DNA from: Alcaligenaceae bacterium
Lineage (GTDB): Bacteria > Pseudomonadota > Gammaproteobacteria > Burkholderiales > Burkholderiaceae_B
DNA length: 35,451 nucleotides
Assembly: GCA_947379755.1 (NCBI GenBank)
Contig: CANCOC010000032.1
Coordinates: forward strand, 1 to 35,451
Direction: 5' to 3'
How positions within the stretch are numbered: position 1 is the stretch's first letter; every line of letters begins with the position of its first letter. Below the pieces are notes generated by a model. The model was not told the DNA's origin and made no database searches. It saw only the letters and a list, made by a program, of their open reading frames with translations. The position numbers were made by a program, and so were the translations under genes. Positions 7,864-16,623 of the stretch are shown piece by piece.

Positions 7864-8600
7864 ATTGATTGCAGAAAGTCACGATCGGCCAGCATCGTGC
7901 GTAAAAGTGGCACGGTGACAGTCCTGTGTTTAGACAGCGAATACCGGTCAAGCGCATCGACCAGGGCAAAAAGTTGGCGAATGTCTCGCGAATAATGTGT
8001 CAGCATCCAATCCAGCACTTCAGCCGAAAGAGGCAATCCCTGACCATGGGCATAGGCCTGGAGAGCGGCAGACTTATCATCGTCAGAAAGAGGCTCAATC
8101 CGAAAAACCAGATCCCAGCCCAGGCGGGTACGCAAATCTTCGCGCAGAGGCATCATTATGGGTGCCAGGTTGCCTGAAACAGCCAATGCAAAGGCTGTTT
8201 CAGTGGACGCAGACTCACGCCAACGATTGTACAGGGCAAACACGGATGCCTGCTGTGCCTCGTTCATATCCTGAATATCGTCAATCACGATCAGGCGGGC
8301 GTAATTATGGGGTGTGGGTGCGTCGCTAGGTGCTGAATCTGTCGTGATGGAGTGCGCCGTCGCCCAATCCATCATTTCGGCGGCAGTCGAGGCGGTGTTG
8401 AGGTAAATACTGGGACCTGAGCAGGCGAGCGCCCGCAGAAAATGACTGCGGCCTGACCCTGGTGGGCCCCACAGATACAATGCATGACCGGGCGCAAGCC
8501 CGCGTGCAGCATCGATTGCCGCTGCATTTGACCCAACAACCATGTTGTCAAAAGTGGGGTCAGAAGCAGGAATGATTTCAAGAAGTAACTGCTGACTCAT
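7860..8600 (-). CDS. hda: DnaA-like regulatory protein Hda
   Basis: AAA+ protein related to DnaA domain III that, with the beta clamp, stimulates DnaA-ATP hydrolysis after initiation. It has 246 residues. The N-terminus SQQLLLEI is a plausible clamp-binding motif (QL-hydrophobic). The P-loop GPPGSGRS is at 45-52; Arg replacing Lys here is also seen in E. coli Hda. Walker B is LIVIDDIQD (Asp107, Asp108). The C-terminal half contains the sensor/lid region with YSRDIRQLFALVDALDRYSL. It is first gene of the minus-strand group and divergent from purM. No clear Shine-Dalgarno precedes the ATG. The lack of a DnaA-type DNA-binding domain IV rules out DnaA itself. Confidence 0.93.
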   Translation of the reverse strand: MSQQLLLEIIPASDPTFDNMVVGSNAAAIDAARGLAPGHALYLWGPPGSGRSHFLRALACSGPSIYLNTASTAAEMMDWATAHSITTDSAPSDAPTPHNYARLIVIDDIQDMNEAQQASVFALYNRWRESASTETAFALAVSGNLAPIMMPLREDLRTRLGWDLVFRIEPLSDDDKSAALQAYAHGQGLPLSAEVLDWMLTHYSRDIRQLFALVDALDRYSLSKHRTVTVPLLRTMLADRDFLQSI

Positions 8601-8670
8601 CGACTCATCGTAAAATTAGTAAAATCACTTATAAAACCCCGCAATTGTCACATAACAACGGCTTTTTCCA
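8601..8670. promoter_or_regulatory. hda/purM divergent promoter spacer
   Basis: This 70-base spacer separates divergent hda and purM and must hold both promoters. It is A/T-rich, and TATAAA at 8630-8635 is the best -10-like sequence for purM, but there is no good -35 at 16-18 bases. I searched for a purine riboswitch or a PurR-like palindrome and see none. Confidence 0.3.
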
Positions 8671-9717
8671 ATGACCCAATCACAAACTCCCCTGACTTAT
8701 CGCGATGCTGGTGTCGATATTGATGCAGGCGATGCACTTGTCGACCGTATCAAACCCTTGGCCGCGCGCACAATGCGCGAGGGAGTATTGGCCGGTATCG
8801 GAGGTTTTGGCGCCTTATTTGAGGTTCCAAAGCGTTACAAGGAGCCCGTGCTGGTCTCTGGAACGGATGGCGTCGGCACCAAGCTCAGACTCGCGTTTGA
8901 ATGGCAGCGCCATGATACGGTCGGGATTGACCTGGTCGCCATGAGTGTCAATGACATTCTTGTGCAAGGTGCTGAACCACTGTTTTTCCTTGATTATTTT
9001 GCTTGTGGCAAGCTTTCTGTTGATGTGGCAGCTCAGGTGGTGGGTGGAATTGCCAAGGGCTGCGAGCTCTCGGGTTGTGCACTCATCGGTGGCGAAACAG
9101 CCGAAATGCCTGGAATGTATCCCGATGGTGAGTACGATCTGGCAGGTTTTGCAGTTGGCGCAGCCGAAAAATCCAGGTTGATTGATGGTAAGTCCATCGT
9201 CCCGGGTGATGTGGTGCTGGGCCTGGCGTCGAGTGGTGCCCACTCAAACGGGTACTCGTTATTGCGCAAGATTTTGCAGCGCGCCAATGCGGTGCCAGAG
9301 CAGGATTTTCACGGACGTACCCTTGGGGATGTCGTGATGGCGCCAACCCGTCTGTATGTCAAACCAGTCCTTGCCGTGCTTGCCGAGTTTGGTGCAGACC
9401 TCAAAGGCCTCGCACACATTACTGGTGGTGGGTTGCTCGATAACGTTCCCCGCATTCTGCAGCCCGGTTTGCAAGCCCATCTGCAGCGTGATGCCTGGGA
9501 AATGCCTCAGTTGTTTCAGTGGCTGCAGCAGCAGGGCGGTGTTGCTGACACCGAAATGAATCGCGTATTTAATTGCGGGATTGGCATGGTGATTGTTGTG
9601 CCCGCAGCAAAAGCTGATGCCATTATGGCTGCGTTCAGGGCCCTGGGTGAGACGGTTTATCAGCTGGGGGATATTCGTGCGATTGGCGCTGATCAGCCCC
9701 AGACTGTGGTTGTCTAA
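8671..9717 (+). CDS. purM: Phosphoribosylformylglycinamidine cyclo-ligase (AIR synthetase)
   Basis: Catalyses ATP-dependent closure of the imidazole ring in de novo purine synthesis. The 348-residue length is normal. Motifs include [13 protein letters not shown] at the N-terminus, the ATP-binding GTDGVGTKL at 64-72, [30 protein letters not shown], and [11 protein letters not shown]. The C-terminal domain has [15 protein letters not shown] and [10 protein letters not shown]. It is divergent from hda, as in other Burkholderiales, and converges on miaA with only a 12-base gap holding no visible terminator, so the two 3' ends may overlap. Confidence 0.97.
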   Translation: MTQSQTPLTYRDAGVDIDAGDALVDRIKPLAARTMREGVLAGIGGFGALFEVPKRYKEPVLVSGTDGVGTKLRLAFEWQRHDTVGIDLVAMSVNDILVQGAEPLFFLDYFACGKLSVDVAAQVVGGIAKGCELSGCALIGGETAEMPGMYPDGEYDLAGFAVGAAEKSRLIDGKSIVPGDVVLGLASSGAHSNGYSLLRKILQRANAVPEQDFHGRTLGDVVMAPTRLYVKPVLAVLAEFGADLKGLAHITGGGLLDNVPRILQPGLQAHLQRDAWEMPQLFQWLQQQGGVADTEMNRVFNCGIGMVIVVPAAKADAIMAAFRALGETVYQLGDIRAIGADQPQTVVV

Positions 9718-9729
9718 GCTGATAACCGA

Positions 9730-10671
9730 CTAAGCACGAAGTCCTGACACAATCGCCAGCACGTCATCTACGGCGTGCGGCGACAGGGCATCAATCACCA
9801 GTCTGCCAGGCAGGCTGCGCAACCATGTCAGTTGACGCTTGGCCAGTTGACGTGTTGCTGCAATGGCCTGCTCGCGTGCCTGATCCTGAGTGATCTCACC
9901 TTCAAGCATCGACCAGAGTTGCCGGTAGCCGACACAGCGTACCGATGGCAGTCCAGTATGGAGATCTGGTCTGGCGTGCAAGGCACGGACCTCTTCAATC
10001 AGACCCTCTTGCAGCATCAGATCAAAACGCTGCGCGATTCGGGCGTGCAAGGCGCTACGCTCAGCAGGCTCAAGACTGATCGTGATGGTTTGAACGGGCG
10101 CGTCCGTCTGGTGGGCCTGACCAATCAGTTCTGACATGGGTTTGCCACTGATCATCCATATTTCGAGCGCGCGTCCGACGCGCTGACTGTCATTTGGAGA
10201 GAGTCTGGCTGCCGTCACGGGATCGATGACTGCCAGTTCGGCATGCAGGGCAGGCCAGCCGTTACTGACTGCGCGCGCTTCGATGTCGAGCCTGATCTGT
10301 GCGTCAGCCGTGGGCAGGTCGTTGAGTCCGTCGCGCAGTGCTTTGAAATACAGCATGGTGCCGCCCGCCAGTATCGGCAGATTGCCACGCGCACGGATTT
10401 CGGCGACGCACTGCAACGCATCGCGTCTGAACGCTGCTGCAGAATAGGATTGCGAGGGGTCGCGAATATCAAGCAAGTGATGCCGGATTGCAAGTTGCTC
10501 TGAAGCAGAGGGCTTGGCTGTGCCAATGTCCATGTCGCGATAAATCGTGGCGGAGTCAACGTTGATGATTTCTGTTGGCCAGCGTTGCGCAATCGCACGC
10601 GCAATGGCGCTTTTGCCAGATGCTGTCGGACCTGCCAGACAGATCAGTGGTGCAGAGGCGCTAGATGTCAT
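9730..10671 (-). CDS. miaA: tRNA dimethylallyltransferase
   Basis: Transfers dimethylallyl from DMAPP to N6 of A37 in tRNAs reading UNN codons. The 313-residue protein has the P-loop GPTASGKS at 14-21 and the substrate-binding block [17 protein letters not shown] at about 38-54. [16 protein letters not shown] follows, with [14 protein letters not shown] and the tRNA-contacting RCVGYRQLW region in the C-terminal half. Its ATG overlaps the mutL stop by four bases. In E. coli the same cluster continues with hfq; here it ends at miaA and meets convergent purM. Confidence 0.97.
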   Translation of the reverse strand: MTSSASAPLICLAGPTASGKSAIARAIAQRWPTEIINVDSATIYRDMDIGTAKPSASEQLAIRHHLLDIRDPSQSYSAAAFRRDALQCVAEIRARGNLPILAGGTMLYFKALRDGLNDLPTADAQIRLDIEARAVSNGWPALHAELAVIDPVTAARLSPNDSQRVGRALEIWMISGKPMSELIGQAHQTDAPVQTITISLEPAERSALHARIAQRFDLMLQEGLIEEVRALHARPDLHTGLPSVRCVGYRQLWSMLEGEITQDQAREQAIAATRQLAKRQLTWLRSLPGRLVIDALSPHAVDDVLAIVSGLRA

Positions 10672-12509
10672 TGGCCGCGCAGAAAAAATTTATCGAGATC
10701 CGAAACATTCCAGTGCACCCAGGTCGGACGTCCATGATTGCACTGATCGGCTCGCTCGGTCTGTTCCATTTGTCGCAGCAGGGCATTCATCTCTTCGATG
10801 CTGAGCTGGCGGTTTGCGCGCACAGCACCGTGACAGGCCATCGTCGCGAGCAGCGTGTTGCGCTGCTCGGTGAGCAGCCTGCTCGCTCCAATTTGATCCA
10901 GATCGCGCAGTACGCCGCGCGCCAGGGCTTCGAGATCGCCACGGGCGAGCATGGCGGGCACGGCGCGCAGGGTCATGGATTGAGGGCCGGCAGCTGCCAT
11001 TTCAAAACCGAGTTCAAGGAGTTGGTCGTTGCACTCAAGTGCCAGTGCCAGCTCTTTGTCTGTGACACGAAATACGACAGGAACCAGCAGTGTCTGCTGA
11101 GGCAGGGTTTGCGCATCCAGTGCGTGTTTGAGCTGTTCGTAGACCACGCGTTCGTGCGCGGCGTGCATATCGATCAGTGCGAGGCCTTTGGCCGTTTGCG
11201 ACAAGATATATATGCCATGAACCTGTGCCAGCGCACGGCCAAGCGGCCATGTGGGTGCCTGCTCATTCAGGGGCTCGTAGACTGACTGCCAAAGTGCCGG
11301 GTTGCTCGATGCGGAGGAGGAGGCGCCGCCAGCTGAACCTGTATATGCACCCGTGAAGGTGCCGGGAGCCGCGCCAGGCTCGCGCAAGTGCAAAGGCTGT
11401 TGTACAACGGATTGCCAGGAATATGGTGCGGGCTGGCCTGCGAAAGCCGCATCACGACTGGCCTCGCCTGTTGCTGCGAAAAATGGACTGGAGGACTGTG
11501 CAAGTGTGCCGCTCGCCATGCCTGCTGTGCCAGACAGCGCCTGGGTCACGGTGTGGTTGACGAAACGATGCACGGCACCACTGTCGCGAAATCTGACTTC
11601 GTGTTTGGCGGGATGCACATTGACATCAACGGCTGCGGGATCAACCCTTAAAAACAGGACAAATGCAGGTTGACGATCTCCGTGCAGAACATCGGCATAG
11701 GCGCTGCGAATTGCATGCGCGACGGTTCTGTCGCGCACGTGTCTGCCGTTTACATACAGGAATTGCCTGTCGGCACGTGCGCGCGAGGCGGTGGGACGGG
11801 TGACCACACCCATGAGCGAGATCAGCCCGCCTTGCGCATTGATTTCAATGCCATGTTCATTGAAGTCGTCTCCCAGAACATCGCTGATACGTTGCAGCGC
11901 TGGTGCAGGCAACCACTGGCGGACAGCGCGATCATTATGAAAGACCCTGAAACCGATGTCAGGGAAAGCGAGTGCGATCCTGTCCATTGCATCCATGCAA
12001 TGGCCAAATTCTGTCGCTTCAGACCTGAGGAATTTGCGGCGTGCCGGCACGGTATCAAACAGGTAGCGCACATCGACAGTGGTACCCAGCGCTCCGGCGG
12101 CAGCGATGGGTTCCGCGACACCCGGCTCAAGACTCCATGCATGGCTGGCATCGCGCGTGCGTGAGGTCAGGGTCAATTGAGAGACAGCGGCAATGGAGGC
12201 AAGCGCCTCACCCCTGAATCCCATTGAGTGAACGGACTCAAGCTCAATCAGTGAGCTGATTTTGCTGGTGGCATGACGCGTGAGCGCGAGTCTGAGTTCA
12301 TCGCTTGCAATCCCACCACCATCATCAATGACCGCAATGCGTCGGATGCCACCTGCTTCGAGCCTGACTTCAATCGTCTGTGATCCTGCATCCACAGCAT
12401 TTTCGACCAGCTCTTTGAGTACGGAGGAGGGGCGTTCAATGACTTCACCTGCCGCAATTTGGCTGATGAGCAGATCGGGTAACTGGGCAATGGGGCGACG
12501 ACTGGGCAT
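10668..12509 (-). CDS. mutL: DNA mismatch repair protein MutL, endonuclease-type
   Basis: Links mismatch recognition by MutS to strand incision. The 613-residue protein has the GHKL ATPase: [13 protein letters not shown] near 15-27, [10 protein letters not shown] at 33-42, DDGGGI at 62-67 and [10 protein letters not shown] at 98-107. A variable Ser/Ala/Gly-rich linker covers about 325-420. The C-terminal dimerisation domain contains [12 protein letters not shown] (447-458), matching the endonuclease motif DQHAxxExxxxE with Gln changed to Met, plus ACHGAVRAN (558-566) and CNHGRPT (590-596). This set marks MutL proteins that nick DNA themselves, as in species without MutH. It lies between amiC and miaA, as in many proteobacteria. 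Confidence 0.97.
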   Translation of the reverse strand: MPSRRPIAQLPDLLISQIAAGEVIERPSSVLKELVENAVDAGSQTIEVRLEAGGIRRIAVIDDGGGIASDELRLALTRHATSKISSLIELESVHSMGFRGEALASIAAVSQLTLTSRTRDASHAWSLEPGVAEPIAAAGALGTTVDVRYLFDTVPARRKFLRSEATEFGHCMDAMDRIALAFPDIGFRVFHNDRAVRQWLPAPALQRISDVLGDDFNEHGIEINAQGGLISLMGVVTRPTASRARADRQFLYVNGRHVRDRTVAHAIRSAYADVLHGDRQPAFVLFLRVDPAAVDVNVHPAKHEVRFRDSGAVHRFVNHTVTQALSGTAGMASGTLAQSSSPFFAATGEASRDAAFAGQPAPYSWQSVVQQPLHLREPGAAPGTFTGAYTGSAGGASSSASSNPALWQSVYEPLNEQAPTWPLGRALAQVHGIYILSQTAKGLALIDMHAAHERVVYEQLKHALDAQTLPQQTLLVPVVFRVTDKELALALECNDQLLELGFEMAAAGPQSMTLRAVPAMLARGDLEALARGVLRDLDQIGASRLLTEQRNTLLATMACHGAVRANRQLSIEEMNALLRQMEQTERADQCNHGRPTWVHWNVSDLDKFFLRGQ

Positions 12510-12576
12510 GATGACTAAAACAGGATCGAAGCGCCTATTTTAAGGGCTTGTCCTGTCAAACGGGAGAGCGAGCTGG

Positions 12577-13941
12577 CTAGCCTGCAGAAGCGAGGTGCGG
12601 ATTGGCTGCAAAAAAGCGACGGATACCACCGTGAATCGCAGAAGCAAACTTGTCCTGGTCCGCGCCGCTGCGCAGCATCCGTTCTTCGTCAGGATTGCTG
12701 ATAAAGGCCGTTTCGACCAAAATGGAGGGCATGTCGGGTGCTTTGAGCACAGCAAACGCAGCTTGTTCGACTTGTGGCTTATGTAAACGATATACATTTT
12801 TCAAGTCACCCAGTACGCTGTCGGCCACTGAGACGGAATCTTTAATTTGTGCGGTCGTAGAAAGATCGAGCAAGATTTTTGCAACTTGCCTGTCCTGCAC
12901 ATTCAGGTTGATGCCACCAATCAGATCGGCTGCATTTTCTTTATCTGCCAGCCATCTCGCAGCTGAACTCGATGCACCACTCGCTGAGAGTACATAGACA
13001 GAGCTGCCACCGGCCGTAGGGCGAACGAACGCATCTGCGTGAATGGAAACGAACAGGTCGGCCTTGACGCGACGGGCTTTTTCCACGCGGACGTGGAGTG
13101 GAACAAAATAGTCGCCATCGCGCGTCAGGTATGCACGCATGCCGGGTGTGGCATCAATGCGGGCCTTGAGTTTTTGCGCGATTTGCAGGACAACGTCTTT
13201 TTCGCGTGTGCCGCCCTTGCCAATCGCCCCGGGATCCTCACCGCCATGGCCAGGATCCAGCGCAACCGTGATGACACGGCTACGACGCCCCAGTTTGGGA
13301 GATTCTGTCTCTGGCTTTGCCAGCGCAGTGGTGACATTATCAGGAAGCACGGGCAAGCTTGCCATGCCTGTGCCCTTGGGGTTGCGGCCAATGTCTTCCA
13401 GAATTCGTGCGAGTGGGTCTTCGTCGTTTTTCTGTGGCTGCTTTTGCAGCATTGCCATTAAGGGGTCTTGTGCCGTTTTTGGATAGAGGTCTAGAACCAG
13501 CCTGTACTTGTAGTCCCCGACAGGTTTGAGCGTAAAGACTTGGGGGGCAATGGCCTGTTTCAGGTCAAGCACCAGTCGTACCGTGTTGGGGCGATTCTGT
13601 GCCACACGCAGCGAGCTGATGTAGGGATCATCAGTACGAACTTTGCGCACCAGTTCGTTCAAGGCCGGGCTCATGTCGAGCCCTTGAATGTCCACCACCA
13701 TCCTGTGAGGAGCCTCAAGCGTGAAGTGTTCAGCCTTGAGTTCGCTGTCGAGTTCGAGGGTGACGCGGGTGTATTCGTCCGCTGGCCATGTGCGTACAGC
13801 GAGCAGTCGCGATGCCATGGCAATTCGGGGAATGACCGGAAGCAGGAGCAGGGTCGACGCAGCACTCAGCAAGAGGCGGCGGTTAGGCGTTTTCAGGTTG
13901 AGCGGTTGATCGTCTCTTGGTGGGGCAGCGCGGTGAGCCAT
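12577..13941 (-). CDS. amiC: N-acetylmuramoyl-L-alanine amidase, AmiC-type
   Basis: Zinc amidase that cleaves septal peptidoglycan during daughter-cell separation. The 454-residue protein has an N-terminal signal with NRR at 20-22 followed by a hydrophobic stretch, compatible with Tat export as for E. coli AmiC. The AMIN domain (about 47-150) should target it to the septum. The Amidase_3 catalytic domain is at about 222-445. Zinc-site residues are His232 in DPGHGG, Glu247 in TREKDV and His301 in SIHADAF; the catalytic glutamate is Glu410 in LVETAFISN. The ATG lies 49 bases inside the end of tsaE, an unusually long overlap; no better-placed start exists before the signal peptide. The symbol could equally be amiB, given the tsaE-amiB-mutL order in E. 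coli. Confidence 0.93.
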   Translation of the reverse strand: MAHRAAPPRDDQPLNLKTPNRRLLLSAASTLLLLPVIPRIAMASRLLAVRTWPADEYTRVTLELDSELKAEHFTLEAPHRMVVDIQGLDMSPALNELVRKVRTDDPYISSLRVAQNRPNTVRLVLDLKQAIAPQVFTLKPVGDYKYRLVLDLYPKTAQDPLMAMLQKQPQKNDEDPLARILEDIGRNPKGTGMASLPVLPDNVTTALAKPETESPKLGRRSRVITVALDPGHGGEDPGAIGKGGTREKDVVLQIAQKLKARIDATPGMRAYLTRDGDYFVPLHVRVEKARRVKADLFVSIHADAFVRPTAGGSSVYVLSASGASSSAARWLADKENAADLIGGINLNVQDRQVAKILLDLSTTAQIKDSVSVADSVLGDLKNVYRLHKPQVEQAAFAVLKAPDMPSILVETAFISNPDEERMLRSGADQDKFASAIHGGIRRFFAANPHLASAG

Positions 13942-14441
13942 GTGAGCCCTTTTCCAGTCAAAGCACTAAGCGTGGCACGACGGCCTGACTGCAGATAACC
14001 CAGCTCAATCAACAGGTCTGGGGCACTTAGCAGTTCGGCAGCGCGCTCAGGCCACTCAATCAAAACAAGCGCATCATCTCTCAAAATATCGCGAAATCCA
14101 GCCTCAAGCCATTCTGAGGGGTCGCTAAATCTATAAAAATCAAGATGATACAAGTATAAGTTAGAAACTGCATAAGATTCAAGTAGCGCGTAACTTGGAC
14201 TCTTTATTCGACCAGTAATGCCACATTCCCGTAAAAACGCACGAACTAAGGAAGTCTTTCCTGCTCCGAGTTCTCCTTGCAAGTGAATGCGACCTCCGGC
14301 AAGAGGCCCGGGTACCAGTACGCCTGAAGGATTCGTGTGCAGGTCCGCGGCGAGCCGGGCAAGTGAGCGCCCGAGCGCATCAGTCGCTGCATCGTCGGGC
14401 AGGTCGAGTTCGAGTTTCTGGAGTGTGTGTGTGGTTGTCAT
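13893..14441 (-). CDS. tsaE: tRNA threonylcarbamoyladenosine biosynthesis ATPase TsaE
   Basis: ATPase that works with TsaB and TsaD to make t6A37 in ANN-decoding tRNAs. The ATG at 14441 gives 182 residues; the upstream in-frame stretch from 14498 overlaps the AEC gene and has no family resemblance. The P-loop GELGAGKT is at 56-63, followed by the family motifs KSPSYALLESY and YHLDFYRF and by LIEWPER near 130. The AEC stop and the tsaE start are separated by a single base (TGACATG), so translation is probably coupled. The 3' end overlaps the amiC start by 49 bases. A C-terminal extension past the usual 150-160 residues is modest. Confidence 0.94.
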   Translation of the reverse strand: MTTTHTLQKLELDLPDDAATDALGRSLARLAADLHTNPSGVLVPGPLAGGRIHLQGELGAGKTSLVRAFLRECGITGRIKSPSYALLESYAVSNLYLYHLDFYRFSDPSEWLEAGFRDILRDDALVLIEWPERAAELLSAPDLLIELGYLQSGRRATLSALTGKGLTWLTALPHQETINRST

Positions 14442-14442
14442 G

Positions 14443-15336
14443 TCAGGATGCCAGCAACAGCCAGAGTGGAATGGTGAGTGCGGCGATGGGCGTACCAATC
14501 GAAATAATCAAGCCAACCAGTTTGCCATCTCCACCCATGCGAACGGCTAGCACATAGGCTGCACTGGCAGGGGGCATGGCTGCAAACAGCACCAGCATCT
14601 GACGCTTGACTGGATCGAGTCCGAACCAGAGCGCAATCACCCAGGCGCAGGCTGGCAGGGCAATCAGCTTGACTGCCAGCACCCATGCCACCAGCGAGAA
14701 TCTGGTTTGTCCGGGTTGCCACATGAGGCTGGCGCCGACGCAAAGAATGCCGAGCGCTACGGCGGCTGCCCCCAGGCGGGCAAACAGTGTATCAATAGGG
14801 ACAGGGAGCTGGAATCCGGCAAGATTGCAGGCTACGCCGAGTGCGGTGGACATCAGCAAGGGATTGCGCAACAGGGCGCCTGCCACGTTCGAGCCGTGGT
14901 GGCGGGCCAGTGCAAAGACCGCTGCAAAGTTCACAATTGGTACCGCAAAGCCAACAATCAGTGCCATCGTTGACTGTCCGGTTGCACCAGCCAGGCCAGG
15001 CGCAAGCGCGAGTGCAATATATGTATTGAAACGATAGCCACACTGCGCGGCCGAAGCCATGGCAATTGCCGTGGGACGCAAAAGAGGCTTGGCCAGCCAG
15101 ACAATTGCGATCCCTGCTGCGGCAGTTGTGGCCGTTGCCAGAAATATATCTGCGGCGGCACTCATGCTGATGGGTGTGCGCATGATCGATTGAAATAAAA
15201 GCGCTGGAAAAAGCACGTAATAGACAAGCTTTTCAAGGCCAGTAAAAAACTCGCGCGAAAAGCCGAGTTTGCGGCAAAGGACCCAGCCAAACGCAATCAG
15301 CAGAAAGTCGGGCAGAACCAGGAGCGCAATAGACAT
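14443..15336 (-). CDS. AEC-family (auxin efflux carrier type) permease
   Basis: Integral membrane transporter of 297 residues with about ten hydrophobic helices, beginning MSIALLVLPDFLLIAFGWVL. AEC proteins export or exchange organic acids such as malate and malonate; the substrate here is unknown. The ATG at 15336 is chosen because the protein's first helix starts immediately after it. An in-frame TTG at 15372 would add 12 polar residues, and neither start has a good Shine-Dalgarno. The gene ends one base before tsaE and so heads the AEC-tsaE-amiC-mutL-miaA series. It is not part of the cell-wall/repair set in other lineages that I recall, so its link may be only transcriptional. Confidence 0.85.
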   Translation of the reverse strand: MSIALLVLPDFLLIAFGWVLCRKLGFSREFFTGLEKLVYYVLFPALLFQSIMRTPISMSAAADIFLATATTAAAGIAIVWLAKPLLRPTAIAMASAAQCGYRFNTYIALALAPGLAGATGQSTMALIVGFAVPIVNFAAVFALARHHGSNVAGALLRNPLLMSTALGVACNLAGFQLPVPIDTLFARLGAAAVALGILCVGASLMWQPGQTRFSLVAWVLAVKLIALPACAWVIALWFGLDPVKRQMLVLFAAMPPASAAYVLAVRMGGDGKLVGLIISIGTPIAALTIPLWLLLAS

Positions 15337-15438
15337 TGGACTATTCAGAAAAAGTGAGTCGTTGCGCCGCAATCATCGCCACGCTGGGCACCGGTCAGCG
15401 CAGATATACAAACAGCGCCGAGCGATCCCGAGCCTGAA

Positions 15439-15447
15439 TGCTACTAT
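15439..15447 (+). promoter_or_regulatory. Extended -10 promoter-like element, TGCTACTAT
   Basis: TG-n-TACTAT matches the extended -10 consensus (TGnTATAAT, one mismatch in the hexamer). It lies about 100 bases before the second Bug receptor in the AEC/Bug divergent spacer. No -35 hexamer is visible at 17 bases, which extended -10 promoters tolerate. The predicted start near 15454 would place the hairpin at 15467 at the beginning of the transcript. Confidence 0.35.
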
Positions 15448-15466
15448 TCTTTCGCATTTTGCAGGT

Positions 15467-15488
15467 GCTCGCCACTGGTGAGCTTTTT
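15467..15488 (+). terminator. Terminator-like hairpin in the leader of the Bug gene
   Basis: GCTCGCC and GGTGAGC (one G-U pair) form a 7-bp stem with a 3-base loop, followed directly by TTTTT. On the plus strand no gene ends here: both neighbours diverge. It is therefore either a conditional terminator in the 5' leader of the receptor at 15546, the end of a very short RNA, or chance. Confidence 0.35.
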
Positions 15489-15545
15489 GTTGTGCCGGAA
15501 CATACCAGGCTCTTGGCTTGACCGGCGTTTGTTTCTGAGGTGTTT

Positions 15546-16523
15546 ATGAAAAAAATACATGCACTGACCGTTGCGTTTTCGATCGCGGCCTTGTCAGTTT
15601 CTCATCTGGCTTTTGCCCAAACCTTTCCAACCAAACCGATTCGTGTGATTGTGCCTTTTGCTCCCGGGGGCTCGACAGATATCATTGCCCGCCTGGTGAC
15701 GCAGCGCATGTCGCAAGAGCTGGGGCAGCCCGTTGTTGTTGAAAATAAAGCAGGTGCAGGTGGTGCAATTGGCGCAGCAGAAGGCGCTCGCGCAGCACCA
15801 GATGGTTACACCTTGTCGATTGCGACGGTATCCACCATGGCGGTACTGCCAGCTTGTCGTCCCAAGGATCTGCCTTACGATCCCATCAAGGATTTCGCAC
15901 CCGTCACGAATTTTGCAAATACCGCTAACGTGATTGCAATCAATCCTAAATTCCCAGCCAAGGATTTCAAGTCGTTTGTTGAGGAGCTGAAAAAGAATCC
16001 AGGTAAGTATTCCTACGGCAGTTCGGGCACGTGTGGAGTGTTGCACCTGTTTGGCGAAGCATTCAAGATGGCGACCGGTACAGATATTGTGCATGTCCCT
16101 TACAAAGGTTCTGGCCCTGCCCTGGCTGATGCAGTAGGTGGACAGGTCGAGATTCTGTTTGATAATCTGCCCTCATCCATGCCGCAGATTCAGGCTGGAA
16201 AATTACGTGCCCTTGCGGTTGCCTGGGACAAGCGCATCGATTCAATGAAAGATGTCCCAACCCTTGCCGAAGTCGGCTATCCTCAATTGAATCAGCCGGT
16301 TTGGTATGGTCTGCTTGCACCACGCGGTACACCAAAAGAAATTATTAACAAGCTGCGTGATGCGGCAGTGATTGCACTGAAAGACCCGCGTGTCATCCGT
16401 GTGCTCGATGAACAGGGTTCTTTGGCTTCTGGCAATACACCTGAAGAGTTCGCCAAAGAAATTAAAGCCCAGTACGATTGGGCGCGAGACGTAGTCAAGA
16501 CGCAAAAAATTGAATTTAATTAA
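15546..16523 (+). CDS. Bug/TctC-family periplasmic solute receptor
   Basis: Complete periplasmic substrate-binding protein of the tripartite tricarboxylate transporter type, 325 residues. The ATG at 15546 has GAGG 5-6 bases upstream; an in-frame GTG at 15540 overlaps that site and is less likely. The signal peptide MKKIHALTVAFSIAALSVSH ends near AFA-Q. Family blocks are PTKPIRVIVPFAPGGSTD, ENKAGAGGAIGAA, RAAPDGYTLS and YGSSGTCGVLHLFGE, then VPYKGSGPALADAVGG. It is monocistronic: divergent from the AEC gene and closed by a strong hairpin terminator. No TctAB partner is nearby, so it is an orphan receptor, as is common in Alcaligenaceae. The ligand is unknown, probably a carboxylic acid. Confidence 0.95.
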   Translation: MKKIHALTVAFSIAALSVSHLAFAQTFPTKPIRVIVPFAPGGSTDIIARLVTQRMSQELGQPVVVENKAGAGGAIGAAEGARAAPDGYTLSIATVSTMAVLPACRPKDLPYDPIKDFAPVTNFANTANVIAINPKFPAKDFKSFVEELKKNPGKYSYGSSGTCGVLHLFGEAFKMATGTDIVHVPYKGSGPALADAVGGQVEILFDNLPSSMPQIQAGKLRALAVAWDKRIDSMKDVPTLAEVGYPQLNQPVWYGLLAPRGTPKEIINKLRDAAVIALKDPRVIRVLDEQGSLASGNTPEEFAKEIKAQYDWARDVVKTQKIEFN

Positions 16524-16537
16524 TTCAACCCTGCGAT

Positions 16538-16565
16538 AAAAAGAGGCCTGCGGGCCTCTTTTTTT
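16538..16565 (+). terminator. Intrinsic terminator of the Bug receptor gene
   Basis: AAGAGGCC (16541-16548) and GGCCTCTT (16553-16560) pair perfectly around a TGCG loop. The stem is preceded by A residues and followed by a T run to 16565. It starts 18 bases after the stop codon and separates the receptor from xerD. Confidence 0.9.
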
Positions 16566-16623
16566 GATGAGGCTTGCGCGACAGGTGTCACAAAACGGAT
16601 CACAAAGAGATATCCTGTTGTCT

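Noticed and set aside
7860-8600. Arginine in place of the P-loop lysine in Hda (GPPGSGRS)
   Set aside because: The same change occurs in E. coli Hda, so it is a family trait and not a defect.
9718-9729. Bidirectional terminator between convergent purM and miaA
   Set aside because: The 12-base gap has no inverted repeat and no T run.
10665-11285. 206-codon open frame on the plus strand
   Set aside because: Antisense to the end of mutL, whose C-terminal motifs are intact there; no family resemblance.
12540-12797. 85-codon minus-strand open frame across the amiC/mutL gap
   Set aside because: Mostly inside amiC in another frame, with no motif; the gap between amiC stop and mutL start (67 bases) holds no gene.
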